DNA from: Chamaelirium japonicum
Lineage: Eukaryota; Streptophyta; Magnoliopsida; Liliales; Melanthiaceae
Assembly: GCA_947650365.1 (NCBI GenBank)
Contig: CANTAL010000139.1
Location: 682,001 to 746,000, forward strand
Direction: 5' to 3'
DNA: 64,000 bases
This document shows positions 10,167 through 22,000 of this stretch, piece after piece; position 1 is the stretch's first letter, and each line of letters starts with the position of its first letter. Position numbers and translations under genes: made by a program. The notes beneath the pieces are model-generated. The model ran no database searches. It saw only the letters and a program-made list of their open reading frames with translations, and was not told the DNA's origin.

Positions 10167-11509
10167 TTAGATAAAAATGGGGCAGAATAAGTGCCCAGAT
10201 CAGATGAAGCACATGTAGTATCAATTCTGTCCTCTTCATCTTCAGATTCTAGCATAGTTCCCGAAACCAAATCCGGCTCAAAATTTGGAGGATGACCTTT
10301 ATTTTGAATTTCATTCAACACAGCAATTCTGGATGCTTTTCTATAAGCTTGTATGATAGTGGGGGGACCTGCTGTATGAACAGATTTTAAAGCTTGGAGG
10401 TACTCATAATTTGCCTTGAATCTAGCCAAACTTTCCTCCTTTTCAACATCCAGTACCTGTTCCTGAGCTTCATGTTGGTTCCCATTGTCAGTATCAGCAT
10501 CCAAGACTTTAGAATTACTCTCTTTGTATTCCCTAATTGATTCCTTTGCAGCAGTTTCATCCAGATTTGTAGAGTCATAAGATAATTCCTTGGCCTTATC
10601 AGTTATAGCAGCATTTTTCCCAGAATCAACAATTTTTGATTTGATGACAGACTCTATATTCATGTTCTTAGAAATACACTCTTTGTATTCCCTAATCGAT
10701 TCCTTTGCAGCAGTTTCATCCATATTTTTAAAGTCATGAGATAATTCCTTGGCCTTATCAGTTGTAACATCATTTTTCCCAGAATCAACTTTAGCATCCA
10801 AAACCTCATAAGGATTAGAAATTTCTAGTGATTGAGTTTTCTGCTGTACCTTTTGAGTCCAGACTCTCTGCCTCTGCATAATCTTTGATTTTGAGACATA
10901 AGAGGGACAAATATTCTGAGTATGTCCAAATCCTTGACAGTGAGAGCAAAAGGTAGGCTTCCATTCATAGATAACTTGCTGTTCAAAAGCAAACTGACCT
11001 TTTATGAAAATAGGTATTGAATCAACAAGCTTAGAACTTGAGGAGACCTCAATATAGATTCTGGCATAATTTGGACGTAGTTTCTTTTCAGTAGGCTCAT
11101 CAATTCGAATAAGATCACCAATAACACTGCCAATTTTGCAGAAGCTTTCCCACGCATAAAATTCTAGTGGTAAATGAGGCAGACGAATCCATATAGGTAA
11201 TTTATCAAACATCTTTCGTTCAAGGATAATACCTGGTTTCCACTTCCACAAAAACAGAGGACGACCTTCAAAATTCCATGTCCCTGATTGTAGTATGCGA
11301 TTGAAATCAGATTCATCAGAGAATTGGAAAATAATAAGCCCATTATCAATAGTAGATATTGTAAAAACCCCTTTACATTTCCAATCTCTCAACAATCTAG
11401 AACGTAAAGAACGGTAGTAAGGCCTTTTTCCCATCAGATGTCCAACTATGGTATTCTTCCAATGATTTATCCCTTCTTCAATATTTTCTGCAGAAAGATC
11501 CACTCCAAA
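10163..11509 (-). CDS. LINE ORF1, C-terminal part: DUF4283-like domain and CCHC zinc knuckle
   Basis: 448 codons in the same frame as the upstream ORF1 piece, separated from it only by TGA 11510-11512. It has a DUF4283-like region of about 145 residues (GINHWKN, GTWNFEG, FLWKWKP, PIWIRLPHLPLEFY, NYARIYIEV) and a zinc knuckle, C-x2-C-x4-H-x4-C (CSHCQGFGHTQNIC), at residues 186-199 counted from the GTG at 11503. ORF1 proteins of this kind bind element RNA in the ribonucleoprotein. After the knuckle comes a charged tail with an internal duplication. GTG 11503 is not a credible start; the segment is the continuation of ORF1. It ends at TGA 10163-10165, overlapping the ORF2 ATG. Confidence 0.9.
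   Translation of the reverse strand, partial: FGVDLSAENIEEGINHWKNTIVGHLMGKRPYYRSLRSRLLRDWKCKGVFTISTIDNGLIIFQFSDESDFNRILQSGTWNFEGRPLFLWKWKPGIILERKMFDKLPIWIRLPHLPLEFYAWESFCKIGSVIGDLIRIDEPTEKKLRPNYARIYIEVSSSSKLVDSIPIFIKGQFAFEQQVIYEWKPTFCSHCQGFGHTQNICPSYVSKSKIMQRQRVWTQKVQQKTQSLEISNPYEVLDAKVDSGKNDVTTDKAKELSHDFKNMDETAAKESIREYKECISKNMNIESVIKSKIVDSGKNAAITDKAKELSYDSTNLDETAAKESIREYKESNSKVLDADTDNGNQHEAQEQVLDVEKEESLARFKANYEYLQALKSVHTAGPPTIIQAYRKASRIAVLNEIQNKGHPPNFEPDLVSGTMLESEDEEDRIDTTCASSDLGTYSAPFLSK
10520..10789 (-). repeat. Internal duplication in LINE ORF1 (two copies of about 110 bp)
   Basis: Segments 10520-10630 and 10679-10789 are close copies offset by 159 bp, exactly 53 codons, so frame is kept. 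Both encode VDSGKN, TDKAKELS, DETAAKESIREYKE. It lies in the acidic/basic linker after the zinc knuckle, a region of plant LINE ORF1 that tolerates length change. Differences between the copies are mostly single bases. Confidence 0.9.
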
Positions 11510-12136
11510 TCATTCACCATCAAGATTCAGAGGTTTTGTGAATTTCAGAGAAGAAGAAACCGATCTAGATGATATAGGACTAGTTTTAAAAAATTCAGCC
11601 CAAGCTTTTGGCATCGTTGATTTCTCATTTTGATGATCAGCAAAATTTGGAGACGAAGAGATAATAGGCTCCCGAACTAGATTCTTGATTAACAGCTCTT
11701 CAGATGATACTCCCTTTGCTCTCGAATCTTCCAGCCCTTCAGAGACGTCCCATTTCACAGGAACTGGAATGGTGGTTTGCAGATTATAACTCGACTGATT
11801 GATCTGCTCTGATGAGGAAGAAGAAGCTTTTGTCCCCAAAATCCGAGCATCATCTATAGTTTCAGCTTCTTCTTGAATAACAGAGATCCCCTTAGAAAGA
11901 TCAGGGATAGTTGAGGACGAAGAGGAAGGAGTTTCTTGAGTTTGAGCCCCAGCCAACTGAACAAGAACATGGCAAATTTGATTCCGAACAAGAAAATTTG
12001 ATGATGAACCTCCCTCCAAATCATCCTTCTTGAGACTCTCTGCAGAAAAAGTAGATGAAGGATCAGTAGAAATGAATCTTGTGGGAAGAAGCAGCCCTAT
12101 TGATCGAGAGGAAGATGAATTCTTTGAAAGATCCAT
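11510..12136 (-). CDS. LINE ORF1, N-terminal part (Ser-rich), closed by an in-frame stop
   Basis: 208 residues starting MDLSKNSSSS at ATG 12136, four bases inside the element. The segment is rich in Ser, Thr and Glu and looks disordered; near its end PKAWAEFFK and FTKPLNLDGE resemble the stretch that precedes DUF4283 in plant LINE ORF1. It stops at TGA 11510-11512, and the same frame then continues open for 448 codons, so this is ORF1 broken by a single stop at codon 209. The frame is also open upstream into the satellite: an ATG at 12169 would add 11 satellite-encoded residues (MDRVNELEWIE). ATG 12136 is preferred because it is the first inside the element. Confidence 0.85.
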   Translation of the reverse strand: MDLSKNSSSSRSIGLLLPTRFISTDPSSTFSAESLKKDDLEGGSSSNFLVRNQICHVLVQLAGAQTQETPSSSSSTIPDLSKGISVIQEEAETIDDARILGTKASSSSSEQINQSSYNLQTTIPVPVKWDVSEGLEDSRAKGVSSEELLIKNLVREPIISSSPNFADHQNEKSTMPKAWAEFFKTSPISSRSVSSSLKFTKPLNLDGE

Positions 12137-12140
12137 TTCT

Positions 12141-12153
12141 ATCCATTCTAATT
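12141..12153. repeat. Target-site duplication, right copy (13 bp)
   Basis: ATCCATTCTAATT directly beyond the LINE 5' end, identical to 5772-5784. The satellite resumes with CATTCACACG in normal phase. Removing the element and one copy gives the monomer order seen uninterrupted at 42673-42750. Confidence 0.85.
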
Positions 12154-13634
12154 CATTCACACGATCCATTCTAATTCATTCATAGGATCCATTCTAATTC
12201 ATTCATACGATCTTTCGCACGAATGTATCCATTCTAATTTATTCGCACGAATGTATCCATTTTAATTCATTCGTACGATCCATTCTAATTTATTCGTACG
12301 ATCCATTCTAATTCATTCGTACGATCCATTCTACTTCATTCATACGATCTATTCTAATTCATTCATACAATCCATTCTAATTCTTTCACACGATCCATTC
12401 TAATTCATTCGTTCGATCAATTCTAATTCATTAGCACGATCCATTCTAATTCATTCGTACGATCCATTCTAATTCATTCGTACGATTCGATTCTAATTCA
12501 TTCGTACGATGCATTCTAATTCATTCGTATGATCCATTCTAATTAATTCATATGATCCATTCTAATTCATTCGTACGATCCATTCTAATTCATTCATACA
12601 ATCCATTCTAATTCATTCGCACGATCCATTCTAATTCACTCATATGATCCATTCTAATACATTCATACGATCCATTCTAATTCATTTGCAAGAATATATC
12701 CATTCTAATTCATTCATACGATCCATTCTAATTCCTTCGTACGATCCATTCTAATTCATTCGTACGATCCATTCTAATTCATTCATACGATCCATTCTAA
12801 TTCATTCGCACAAATGTATCCATTCTAATTCATTCGTACGATCCATTCTAATTCATTCGTACGATCCATTCTAATTCATTCGTAAGATCCATTCTAATTC
12901 ATTCGTACGATCCATTCTAATTCATTCATACGATCCATTCTAATTCATTCGCACGAATGTATCCAATCTAGTTCATTCGTACCATCCATTCTAATTCATT
13001 TGTACGATTCATTCTAATTCATTCGCACGATCCATTCTAATTCATTCGTACGATCCATTCTAATTCATTCGCACAAATGTATCCATTCTAATTCATTCGT
13101 ACGATCCATTCTATTTCATTCGCACGATCCATTCTAATTCATTCGTACGATCCATTCTAATTCATTCGCACGATCTGTTCTTATTCATTCGCACAATCCA
13201 TTCTAATTCATTCGCACGAATGTATCCATTCTAATTCATTCGTACGATCCATTCTAATTCATTCGTACGATCCATTCAAATTCATTCGTATGATCCATTC
13301 TAATTAATTCGTATGATCCATTCTAATTCACTCATACGATCTATTCTAATACATTCATACGATCCATTCGAATTCATTTGCACGAATATATCCATTCTAA
13401 TTCATTCGTACGATCCATTCTAATTCATTCGTACGATCCATTCTAATTAATTCTAATTCATTCATACGATATATTCTAATTCATTCATACAATCCATTCT
13501 AATTCTTTCACACGATCCATTCTAATTCATTCGTACGATCCATTCTAATTCATTCGCACAATCCATTCTATTTCATTCGTACGATCCATTCTTACTCATT
13601 CGTATGATCCATTGTAATTCATTCGCACGAATGT

Positions 13635-13809
13635 ATCCATAATGGATCATTCGAATGAGTAAGAATGGATCGTACGAATGAAATAGAATGGATTGATCGA
13701 ATGAATTAGAATGGACCGTACGAATGAATTAGACGTACGAATGAATTAGAATGGATACATTCGTGCAAATAAATTAGAATGGATCATACAAATGAGTAAG
13801 AATGGATCG
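13635..13809 (-). repeat. 175-bp inverted cassette, copy 1 of 4
   Basis: An R-oriented insert in an F array. It opens at the odd palindrome ATCCAT-A-ATGGAT (13635-13647) and closes at GGATCGTCATTCTAATTC (about 13809). Inside, GAGTAAGAATGG variants stand at both ends and one truncated unit reads GAATTAGACGTACG. This copy has private changes (GATCATTCGAATGAG near 13646). Same length and order as the copies at 16037, 24911 and 27907. Confidence 0.88.
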
Positions 13810-16036
13810 TCATTCTAATTCATTCGTATGATCCATTCTAATTCATTTGTATCCATTCTATTTCATTCGCATGATCCATTCTAATTCATTCGCGCAATCT
13901 ATTCTAATTCATTCGTACGATCCATTCTAATTCATTCGTACGATCCATTCTAATTCATTCGTACGATCCATTCTAATTCATTCGCACGATCCAGTCTAAT
14001 GGATTCGCACGATTCATTCTAATTCATTCGCACGAATGTATCCATTCTAATTCATTCGTACGATCCATTCTAATTCATTAATATGATCCATTCTAATTCG
14101 TTCGTACGATCCATTCTAATTCATATGCACAAAGGTATCCATTCTAATCCATTCGTAGGATCCATTCTAATCCATTCGTACGATCTATTCTAATTCATTC
14201 GTACGATCCATTCTAATTCATTCGCTCGAATGTATCCATTCTAATCCATTCGTATGATCCATTCTAATCCATTCGTACGATCCATTCTAATTCATTCGCA
14301 TAAATGTAACCATTCTAATTCATTCATTTGATCCATTCTAATTCATTCGTACGATCCATTCTAATTCATTCGTCCGATCCATTCTAATTCATTCGCACGA
14401 ATGTATAAATTCTAATTCATTCATACGATCCATTCTAATTCATTCGTACGATCCATTCTAATTCATTCGCACGAATGTATCCATTCTAGTTCATTCGTAC
14501 GATTCATTCTAATTCATTCGTAAGATCCATTCTAATTCATTCGTACGATCCATTCTAATTCATTCGTACGATCCATTCTAATTCATTCGTAAGATCCATT
14601 CTAATTCATTCGTACGATCCATTCTAATTCATTCGTACGATCCATTCTAATTTATTCGCACGAATGTATCCATTCTAGTTCATTCGTACGATCCATTCTA
14701 ATTCATTTGTACGATCCATTCTAATTCATTCGCACGATCCATTCTAATTCATTCGTACGATCCATTCTAATTCATTCATACGATCCATTCTAATTCATTC
14801 GTACGATCCATTCTAATTCATTCGCACAAATGTATCCATTCTAATTCATTCGTACGATCCATTCTAATTCATTCGCACGATCCATTCTAATTCATTCGTA
14901 CGATCCATTCTAATTCTTTCACAAGATCCATTCTAATTCATTCGTACGATCCATTCTAATTCATTCGCACAAATGTATCCATTCTATTTCATTCGTACGA
15001 TCCATTCTAATTCATTCGCACGATCCATTCTAATTCATTCGTACGATCCATTCTAATTCTTTCACACGATCCATTCTAATTCATTGGTACGATCCATTCT
15101 AATTCATTCGCACGATCCATTCTAATTCATTTGTACGACCCATTCTAATTCATTCATACGATCCATTCTAATTCATTCGTACGATCCATTCTAATTCATT
15201 CGCACAAATGTATCCATTCTAATTCATTCGTACGATCCATTCTAATTCATTCGCACGATCCATTCTAATTCATTCATACAATCCATTCTAATTCTTTCAC
15301 ACGATCTATTCTAATTCATTCGTAGGATCCATTCTAATTTATTCGTACAATCTATTCTATTTCATTCGTACGATCCATTCTTACTCATTCGTATGATCCA
15401 TTCTACTTCATTCGGACGAATGTATCCATTCTAATTTATTCGTACGATCCATTCTAATTCATTCGTACGATCCATTCTAATTCATTCATATGATCCATTC
15501 TAATTCATTCGTATGATCTATTCTTATTCATTCGCACGATCCAGTCTAATTGATTCGCACGATCCATTCTAATTCATTCGCACGAATGTATCCATTCTAA
15601 TTCATTCGTACGATCCATTCTAATTCATTAATATGATCCATTCTAATTCATTCGTACGATCCATTCGAATTCATTCGTAGGATCCATTTTAATTCATTCG
15701 TACAATCTATTCTATTTCATTCGTACGATCCATTCTTACTCATTCGTATGATCCATTCTAATTCATTCGGACCAATGTATCCATTCTAATTTATTCGTAC
15801 GATCCATTCTAATTCATTCGTACGATCCATTCTAATTCATTCGTACGATCCATTCTAATTCATTCGTATGATCCATTCTAATTCATTCATACGATCTATT
15901 CTAATTCATTCATACAATCCATTCTAATTCTTTCACACGATCCATTCTAATTCATTCGCACAATCCATTCTATTTCATTCGTACGATCCATTCTTACTCA
16001 TTCGTATGATCCATTCTAATTCATTCGCACGAATGT

Positions 16037-16211
16037 ATCCATAATGGATCATACGAATGAGTAAGAATGGATCGTACGAATGAAATAGAATGGATTGTGC
16101 GAATGAATTAGAATGGACCGTACGAATGAATTAGACGTACGAATGAATTAGAATGGATACATTCGTGCGAATAAATTAGAATGGATCATACGAATGAGTA
16201 AGAATGGATCG
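16037..16211 (-). repeat. 175-bp inverted cassette, copy 2 of 4
   Basis: Same two junctions and the same internal truncated unit (GAATTAGACGTACG) as the copy at 13635. It has few private changes and is closest to the apparent consensus. The start-to-start distance to copy 1 is about 2.40 kb. Confidence 0.88.
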
Positions 16212-19098
16212 TCATTCTAATTCATTCGTATGATCCATTCTAATTCATTTGTATCCATTCTATTTCATTCGCACGATCCATTCTAATTCATTCGCGCAAT
16301 CTATTCTAATTCATTCGTACGATCCATTCTAATTCATTCGTACGATCCATTCTAATTCATTCATTCAATCCATTCTAATTTATTCGCACGAATGTATCCA
16401 TTCTAATTCATTCGTACGATCCATTCTAATTCATTCGCACAATCTATTCTAATTCATTCATACGATCCATTCTAATTCATTCGCACGAATGTATCCATTC
16501 TAATTCATTCATACGATCCATTCTACTTCATTCGTACTATCCGTTCTAATTCACTCATACGATCCATTCTAATTCATTTATACGATCCATTCTAATTCAT
16601 TTGTACGAATATAACCATTCTAATTCATTCGTACAATCCATTCTAATTCCTTCGTACGATCCATTCTAATTCCTTTGTACGATCCATTCTAATTACTTCG
16701 TACGATCCATTCTATTTCATTCGTATGTCCATTCTAATTCCTTCGTACGATCCATTCTAATTCCTTCGTATCCATTCTAATTCACTCATACGATCCATTC
16801 TAATTCATTCGTACGATCCATTCTAATTCATTCATACAATCCATTCTAATTCATTCGCATGAATGTATCCATTCTAATCCATTCGTACGATCCATTCTAA
16901 TCCATTCGTACGATCCATTCTAATTCATTCGCATGAATGTAACCATTCTAATTCATTCATTTGATCCATTCTAATTCATTCGTATGATCCATTCTAATTC
17001 ATTCGTCCGATCCATTCTAATTCATTCGCACGAATGTATCTATTCTAATTCATTCATACGATCCATTCTAATTCATTCGTACGATCCATTCTAATTCATT
17101 CGTAAGATCCATTCTAATTCATTCGCACGATCCATTCTAATTTATTTGTACGATCCATTCTAATTCATTCGCACGAATGTATCCATTCTAGTTCATTCGT
17201 ACGATCCATTCTAGTTCATTCGTACGATCCATTCTAATTCATTCGTACGATCCATTCTAATTCATTCGTACGATCCATTCTAATTCATTCGCACGAATGT
17301 ATCCATTTTAATTATTTCATACGATCCATTCTAATTCATTCATATGATCCATTCTTATTCATTCGCACAATCCAGTCTAATGGATTCGCACGATCCATTC
17401 TAATTCATTCGCACGAATGTATCCATTCTAATTCATTCGTACGATCCATTCTAATTCATTAATATGATCCATTCTAATTCATTCGTACGATCCATTCTAA
17501 TTCATATGCACAAAGGTATCCATTCTATTCCATTCGTACGATCCATTCTAATTCATTCGTACGATCCATTCTAATTCATTCGCTCGAATGTATCCATTCT
17601 AATCCATTCGCACGATCCATTCTAATCCATTCGTATGATCCATTCTAATTCATTCGTATGAATATAACCATTCTAATTCATTCATTTGATCCATTCTAAT
17701 TCATTCGTACGATCCATTTTAATTCATTCGTCCGATCCATTCTAATTCATTCGCACGAATGAATCCATTCTAATTCATTCGTACGATCCATTCTAATTCA
17801 TTCGTATGATCCATTCTAATTCATTCGTAAGATCCATTCTAATTAATTCGTACGATTCATTCTAATTCATTCGTACGATCCATTCTAATTCATTCGCACG
17901 AATGTATCCATTCTAGTTCATTCGTACGATCCATTCTAATTCATTCGTAAGATCCATTCTAATTCATTCGTACGATCCATTCTAATTTATTCGTACGATC
18001 CATTCTAATTCATTCTTAAGATCCATTCTAATTCATTCGTACGATCCATTCTAATTCATTCGTACGATCCATTCTAATTCATTCGCACGAATGTATCCAT
18101 TCTAGTTCATTCGTACGATCCATTCTAATTCATTCGTACGATCCATTCTAATTCATTCGCACGATCCATTCTAATTCATTCGTACGATCCATTCTAATTC
18201 ATTCATACGATCCATTCTAATTCATTCGTACGATCCATTCTAATTCATTCGCACAAATGTATCCATTCTAATTCATTCGTACGATCCATTCTAATTCATT
18301 CGCACGATCCATTCTAATTCATTCGTACGATCCATTCTAATTCTTTCACACGATCCATTCTAATTCATTCGTACGATCCATTCTAATTCATTCGCACGAT
18401 CCATTCTAATTCATTTGTACGATCCATTCTAATTCATTCGTACGATCCATTATAATTCATTCGCACAAATGTATCCATTCTAATTCATTCGTACGATCCA
18501 TTCTAATTCATTCGCACGATCCATTCTAATTCATTCATATGATCCATTCTAATTCATTCGTATGATCTATTCTTATTCATTCGCACGATCCAGTCTAATT
18601 GATTCGCACGATCCATTCTAATTCATCCGCACGAATGTATCCATTCTAATTCATTCGTACGATCCATTCTAATTCATTAATATGATCCATTCTAATTCAT
18701 TCGTACGATCCATTCGAATTCATTCGTAGGATTCATTCTAATTCATTCGTACAATCTATTCTATTTCATTCGTAAGATCCATTCTTGCTCATTCGTATGA
18801 TCCATTCTAATTCATTCGGACGAATGTATCCATTCTAATTTATTCGTACGATCCATTCTAATTCATTCGTACGATCCATTCTAATTCATTCGTACGATCC
18901 ATTCTAATTCATTCGTACGATCCTTTCTAATTAATTCATACGATCTATTCTAATTCATTCATACAATCCATTCTAATTCTTTCACATAATCCATTCTAAT
19001 TCATTCGTACGATCCATTCTAATTCATTCGTACAATCCATTATAATTCTTTCACACGATCCATTCTAATTCATTCGTAGGATCCATTCTAATTCATTC

Positions 19099-22000
19099 GT
19101 ACAATGAGTAAGAATGGATCGTACGAATGAAATAGAATGGATTGTACGAATGATTTAGAATGGATACATTCGTGCGAATGAATTAGAATGGATTGTGCGA
19201 ATGAATTAGAATGGATCGTACGAATGAATTAGAATGGATCATGTGAAAGAATTAGAATGGATTGTATGAATGAATTAGAATAGATTGTATGGATGAATTA
19301 GAATGGATCGTACGAAGGAATTAGAATGGATCGTACGAATGAATTAGAATGGATCGTACGAATGAATTAGAATAGATCGTACAAATGAATTAGGATGGAT
19401 CGTACGAATGAATTAGAATGGATCGTGTGAAAGAATTAGAATGGATCGTACGAATGAATTAGAATGGATCGTGCGAATGAATTAGAATGGATCATACGAA
19501 TGAATTAGAATGGATCGTGCTAATGAATTAGAATGGATCGTACCAATGAGTACGAATGGATCGTACGAATGAAATAGAATGGATTGTGCGAATGAATTAG
19601 AATGGATCGTACGAATGAATTAGAATGGATCGTGTGAAAGAATTAGAATGGATTGTATGAATGAATTAGAATAGATCGTATGAATGAATTAGAATGGATC
19701 GTACGAATGAATTAAAATGGATCGTGCGAATGAATTAGAATGGATCGTACGAATTAATTTGAATGGATACATTCGTGCGAATGAATTAGAATGGATCAGA
19801 CGAATGAATTAGAATGGATCGTATGAATGAATTAGAATAGAACAAATGAATGAATTAGAATGGATCGTACGAATGAATTAGAATGCATCGTACGAAAGAA
19901 TTAGAATGGATATATTCGTGCGAATGAATTAGAATGGATCGTATGAATGAATTAGAATAGATTGTATGAGTGAATTAGAACGGATAGTACGAATGAAATA
20001 GAATAGATTGTACGAATGAATTAGAATGGATTCTACGAATGAATTAGAATGGATCGTGTGAAAGAATTAGAATGGATTGTATGAATGAATTAGAATGGAT
20101 CGTATGAAAGAATTATAATGGATCGTGCGAATGAATTCGAATGGATCGTACGAATTTATTCTAATTCATTCATACAATCCATTCTAATTCTTTCACACGA
20201 TCCATTCTAATTCATTTGTACGTAACATTCTAATTCATTAGCACGATCCATGCTAATTCATTCGTTCGATCAATTCTAATTCATTAGCACCATCTATTCT
20301 AATTCATTCGTACGATCCATTCTAATTCCTTCGTACGATCCATTCTAATTCATTCGTACGATCTATTCTATTTCATTCGTACGATCCATTCTTACTTATT
20401 CGTACGATCCATTCTAATTCATTCGTCCGATCCATTCTAATTCATTCGCACGAATGTATCTATTCTAATTCATTCGTACGATCCATTCTAATTCATTCGT
20501 ACTATCCATTCTAATTCCTTCGTACGATCCATTCTAATTCATTCGTATGATCTATTCTAATTCATTCGTACGATCCATTCTAATTCATTCGTACGATCCA
20601 TTCTAATTCATTCGTAAGATCCATTCTAATTCATTCGTACGATCCATTCTAATTCATTCGCACGAATGTATCCATTCTAGTTCATTCGTACGATCCATTC
20701 TAATTCATTCGTACGATCCATTCTAATCCATTCGTACGATCCATTCTAATTCATTCGCACGAATGTATCTATTCTAGTTCATTTGTACGATCCATTCTAA
20801 TTCATTCGTACGATCCATTCTAATCCATTCATACGATCCATTCTAATTCATTCATACAATCCATTCTAATTCTTTCACACGATCTATTCTAATTCATTCG
20901 TAGGATCCATTCTAATTCATTCGTACAATCTATTCTATTTCATTCGTACGATCCATTCTTACTCATTCGTATGATCCATTCTAATTCATTCGGACGAATG
21001 TATCCATTCTAATTTATTCGTAGATCCATTCTAATTCATTCGTACGATCCATTCTAATTCATTCGTACGATCCATTATTACTCATTCGTATGATCCATTC
21101 TAATTCATTCGTACGATCCATTCTAATTCATTCGTACGATCGATTCTAATTCATTCGCACTATCCATTCTAATTCATTCGTACGATCCATTCTAATTCAT
21201 TCGTATGATCCATTTGGTCCATTCTAACTCATTCGTATGGATCATACGAATGAGTAAGAATGGATCGTACGAATGAAATAGAATGGATTGTGCGAATGAA
21301 TTACAATGGATCGTACGAATGAATTAGAATGGATCGTGTGAAAGAATTAGAATAGATTATATGAATGAATTAGAATAGATCGTATGAATGAATTAGAATG
21401 GATCGTACGAATGAATTAGAATGGATCGTACGAATAAATTAGAATGGATCGTACGAATGAATTAGAATGGATACATTCGTGCGAATTTATTAGAATGGAT
21501 ACATTCGTGTGAAAGAATTAGAATAGATCGTATGAATGAATTAGAATGGATCCTATGAATGAATTAGAATGGATCGTGCGAATGAATTAGAATAAATCGT
21601 ACGAATGAATTAGAATGGATCGTGCTAATGAATTAGAATTGATCGAATGAATGAATTAGCATGGATCGTGCTAATGAATTAGAATGGAACATACGAATGA
21701 ATTAGAATGGATCGTGTGAAAGAATTAGAATGGATTGAATGAATGAATTAGAATGAATTCGTACGATCCATTCGAATTCATTCGCACGATCCATTCTAAT
21801 TCATTCATACGATCCATTCTAATTCATTCATACAATCCATTCTAATTCTTTCACACGATCCATTCTAATTCATTCGTAGAATCCATTCTAATTCATTCGT
21901 ACAATCTATTCTATTTCATTCGTCCGATCCATTCTTACTCATTCGTACCATCCATTCTAATTAATTCGGACGAATGTATCCATTATAATTTATTCGTACG

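Larger units (their letters stand above)
5785..12140 (-). mobile_element. Plant L1-type LINE, nearly complete, inserted in satellite
   Basis: A non-LTR retrotransposon of about 6.36 kb on the minus strand. In element order: 4 bases of leader (12140-12137), ORF1 (12136 to 10163, DUF4283-like domain and CCHC knuckle), ORF2 (10166 to 6012, AP endonuclease, reverse transcriptase, zf-RVT-like region, RNase H), a 3' UTR of about 210 bases, AATAAA and a poly(A) tail. RNase H at the ORF2 C terminus is typical of plant L1 elements. A leader of only 4 bases before the first ATG suggests 5' truncation that stopped just short of ORF1, since full elements normally have a longer 5' UTR. It is not autonomous as it stands: one in-frame stop in ORF1 and two frame changes in ORF2. 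The identical 13-bp duplications, intact tail and well-preserved motifs argue for a fairly recent insertion. Confidence 0.95.
12141..19098. repeat. Satellite array, right arm part 1 (mainly F)
   Basis: Blocks: F 12141-13641, R 13642-13809, F 13810-16042, R 16043-16211, F 16212-19098. No gene. The F stretches show a multi-monomer order: a 28-bp unit, then a monomer with CTAGTTC, then GTACGATCC and GTAAGATCC monomers. This recurs near 14480, 14670, 17190, 17910 and 18105. Next to the LINE, an 11-bp deletion within one monomer near 12205-12215 (GATCTTTCGCACG) sets this copy apart from its relatives at 42770 and 59810. Confidence 0.96.

Noticed and set aside
10387-11349. Short minus-strand frames at 10387-10578 and 11164-11349
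   Set aside because: Out-of-frame readings inside the intact ORF1 C-terminal frame.
5785-12140. LTR retrotransposon as alternative identity of the inserted element
   Set aside because: There are no terminal repeats, no protease, integrase or capsid-like order; a poly(A) end, an AP endonuclease before the RT and a 13-bp duplication identify a LINE.
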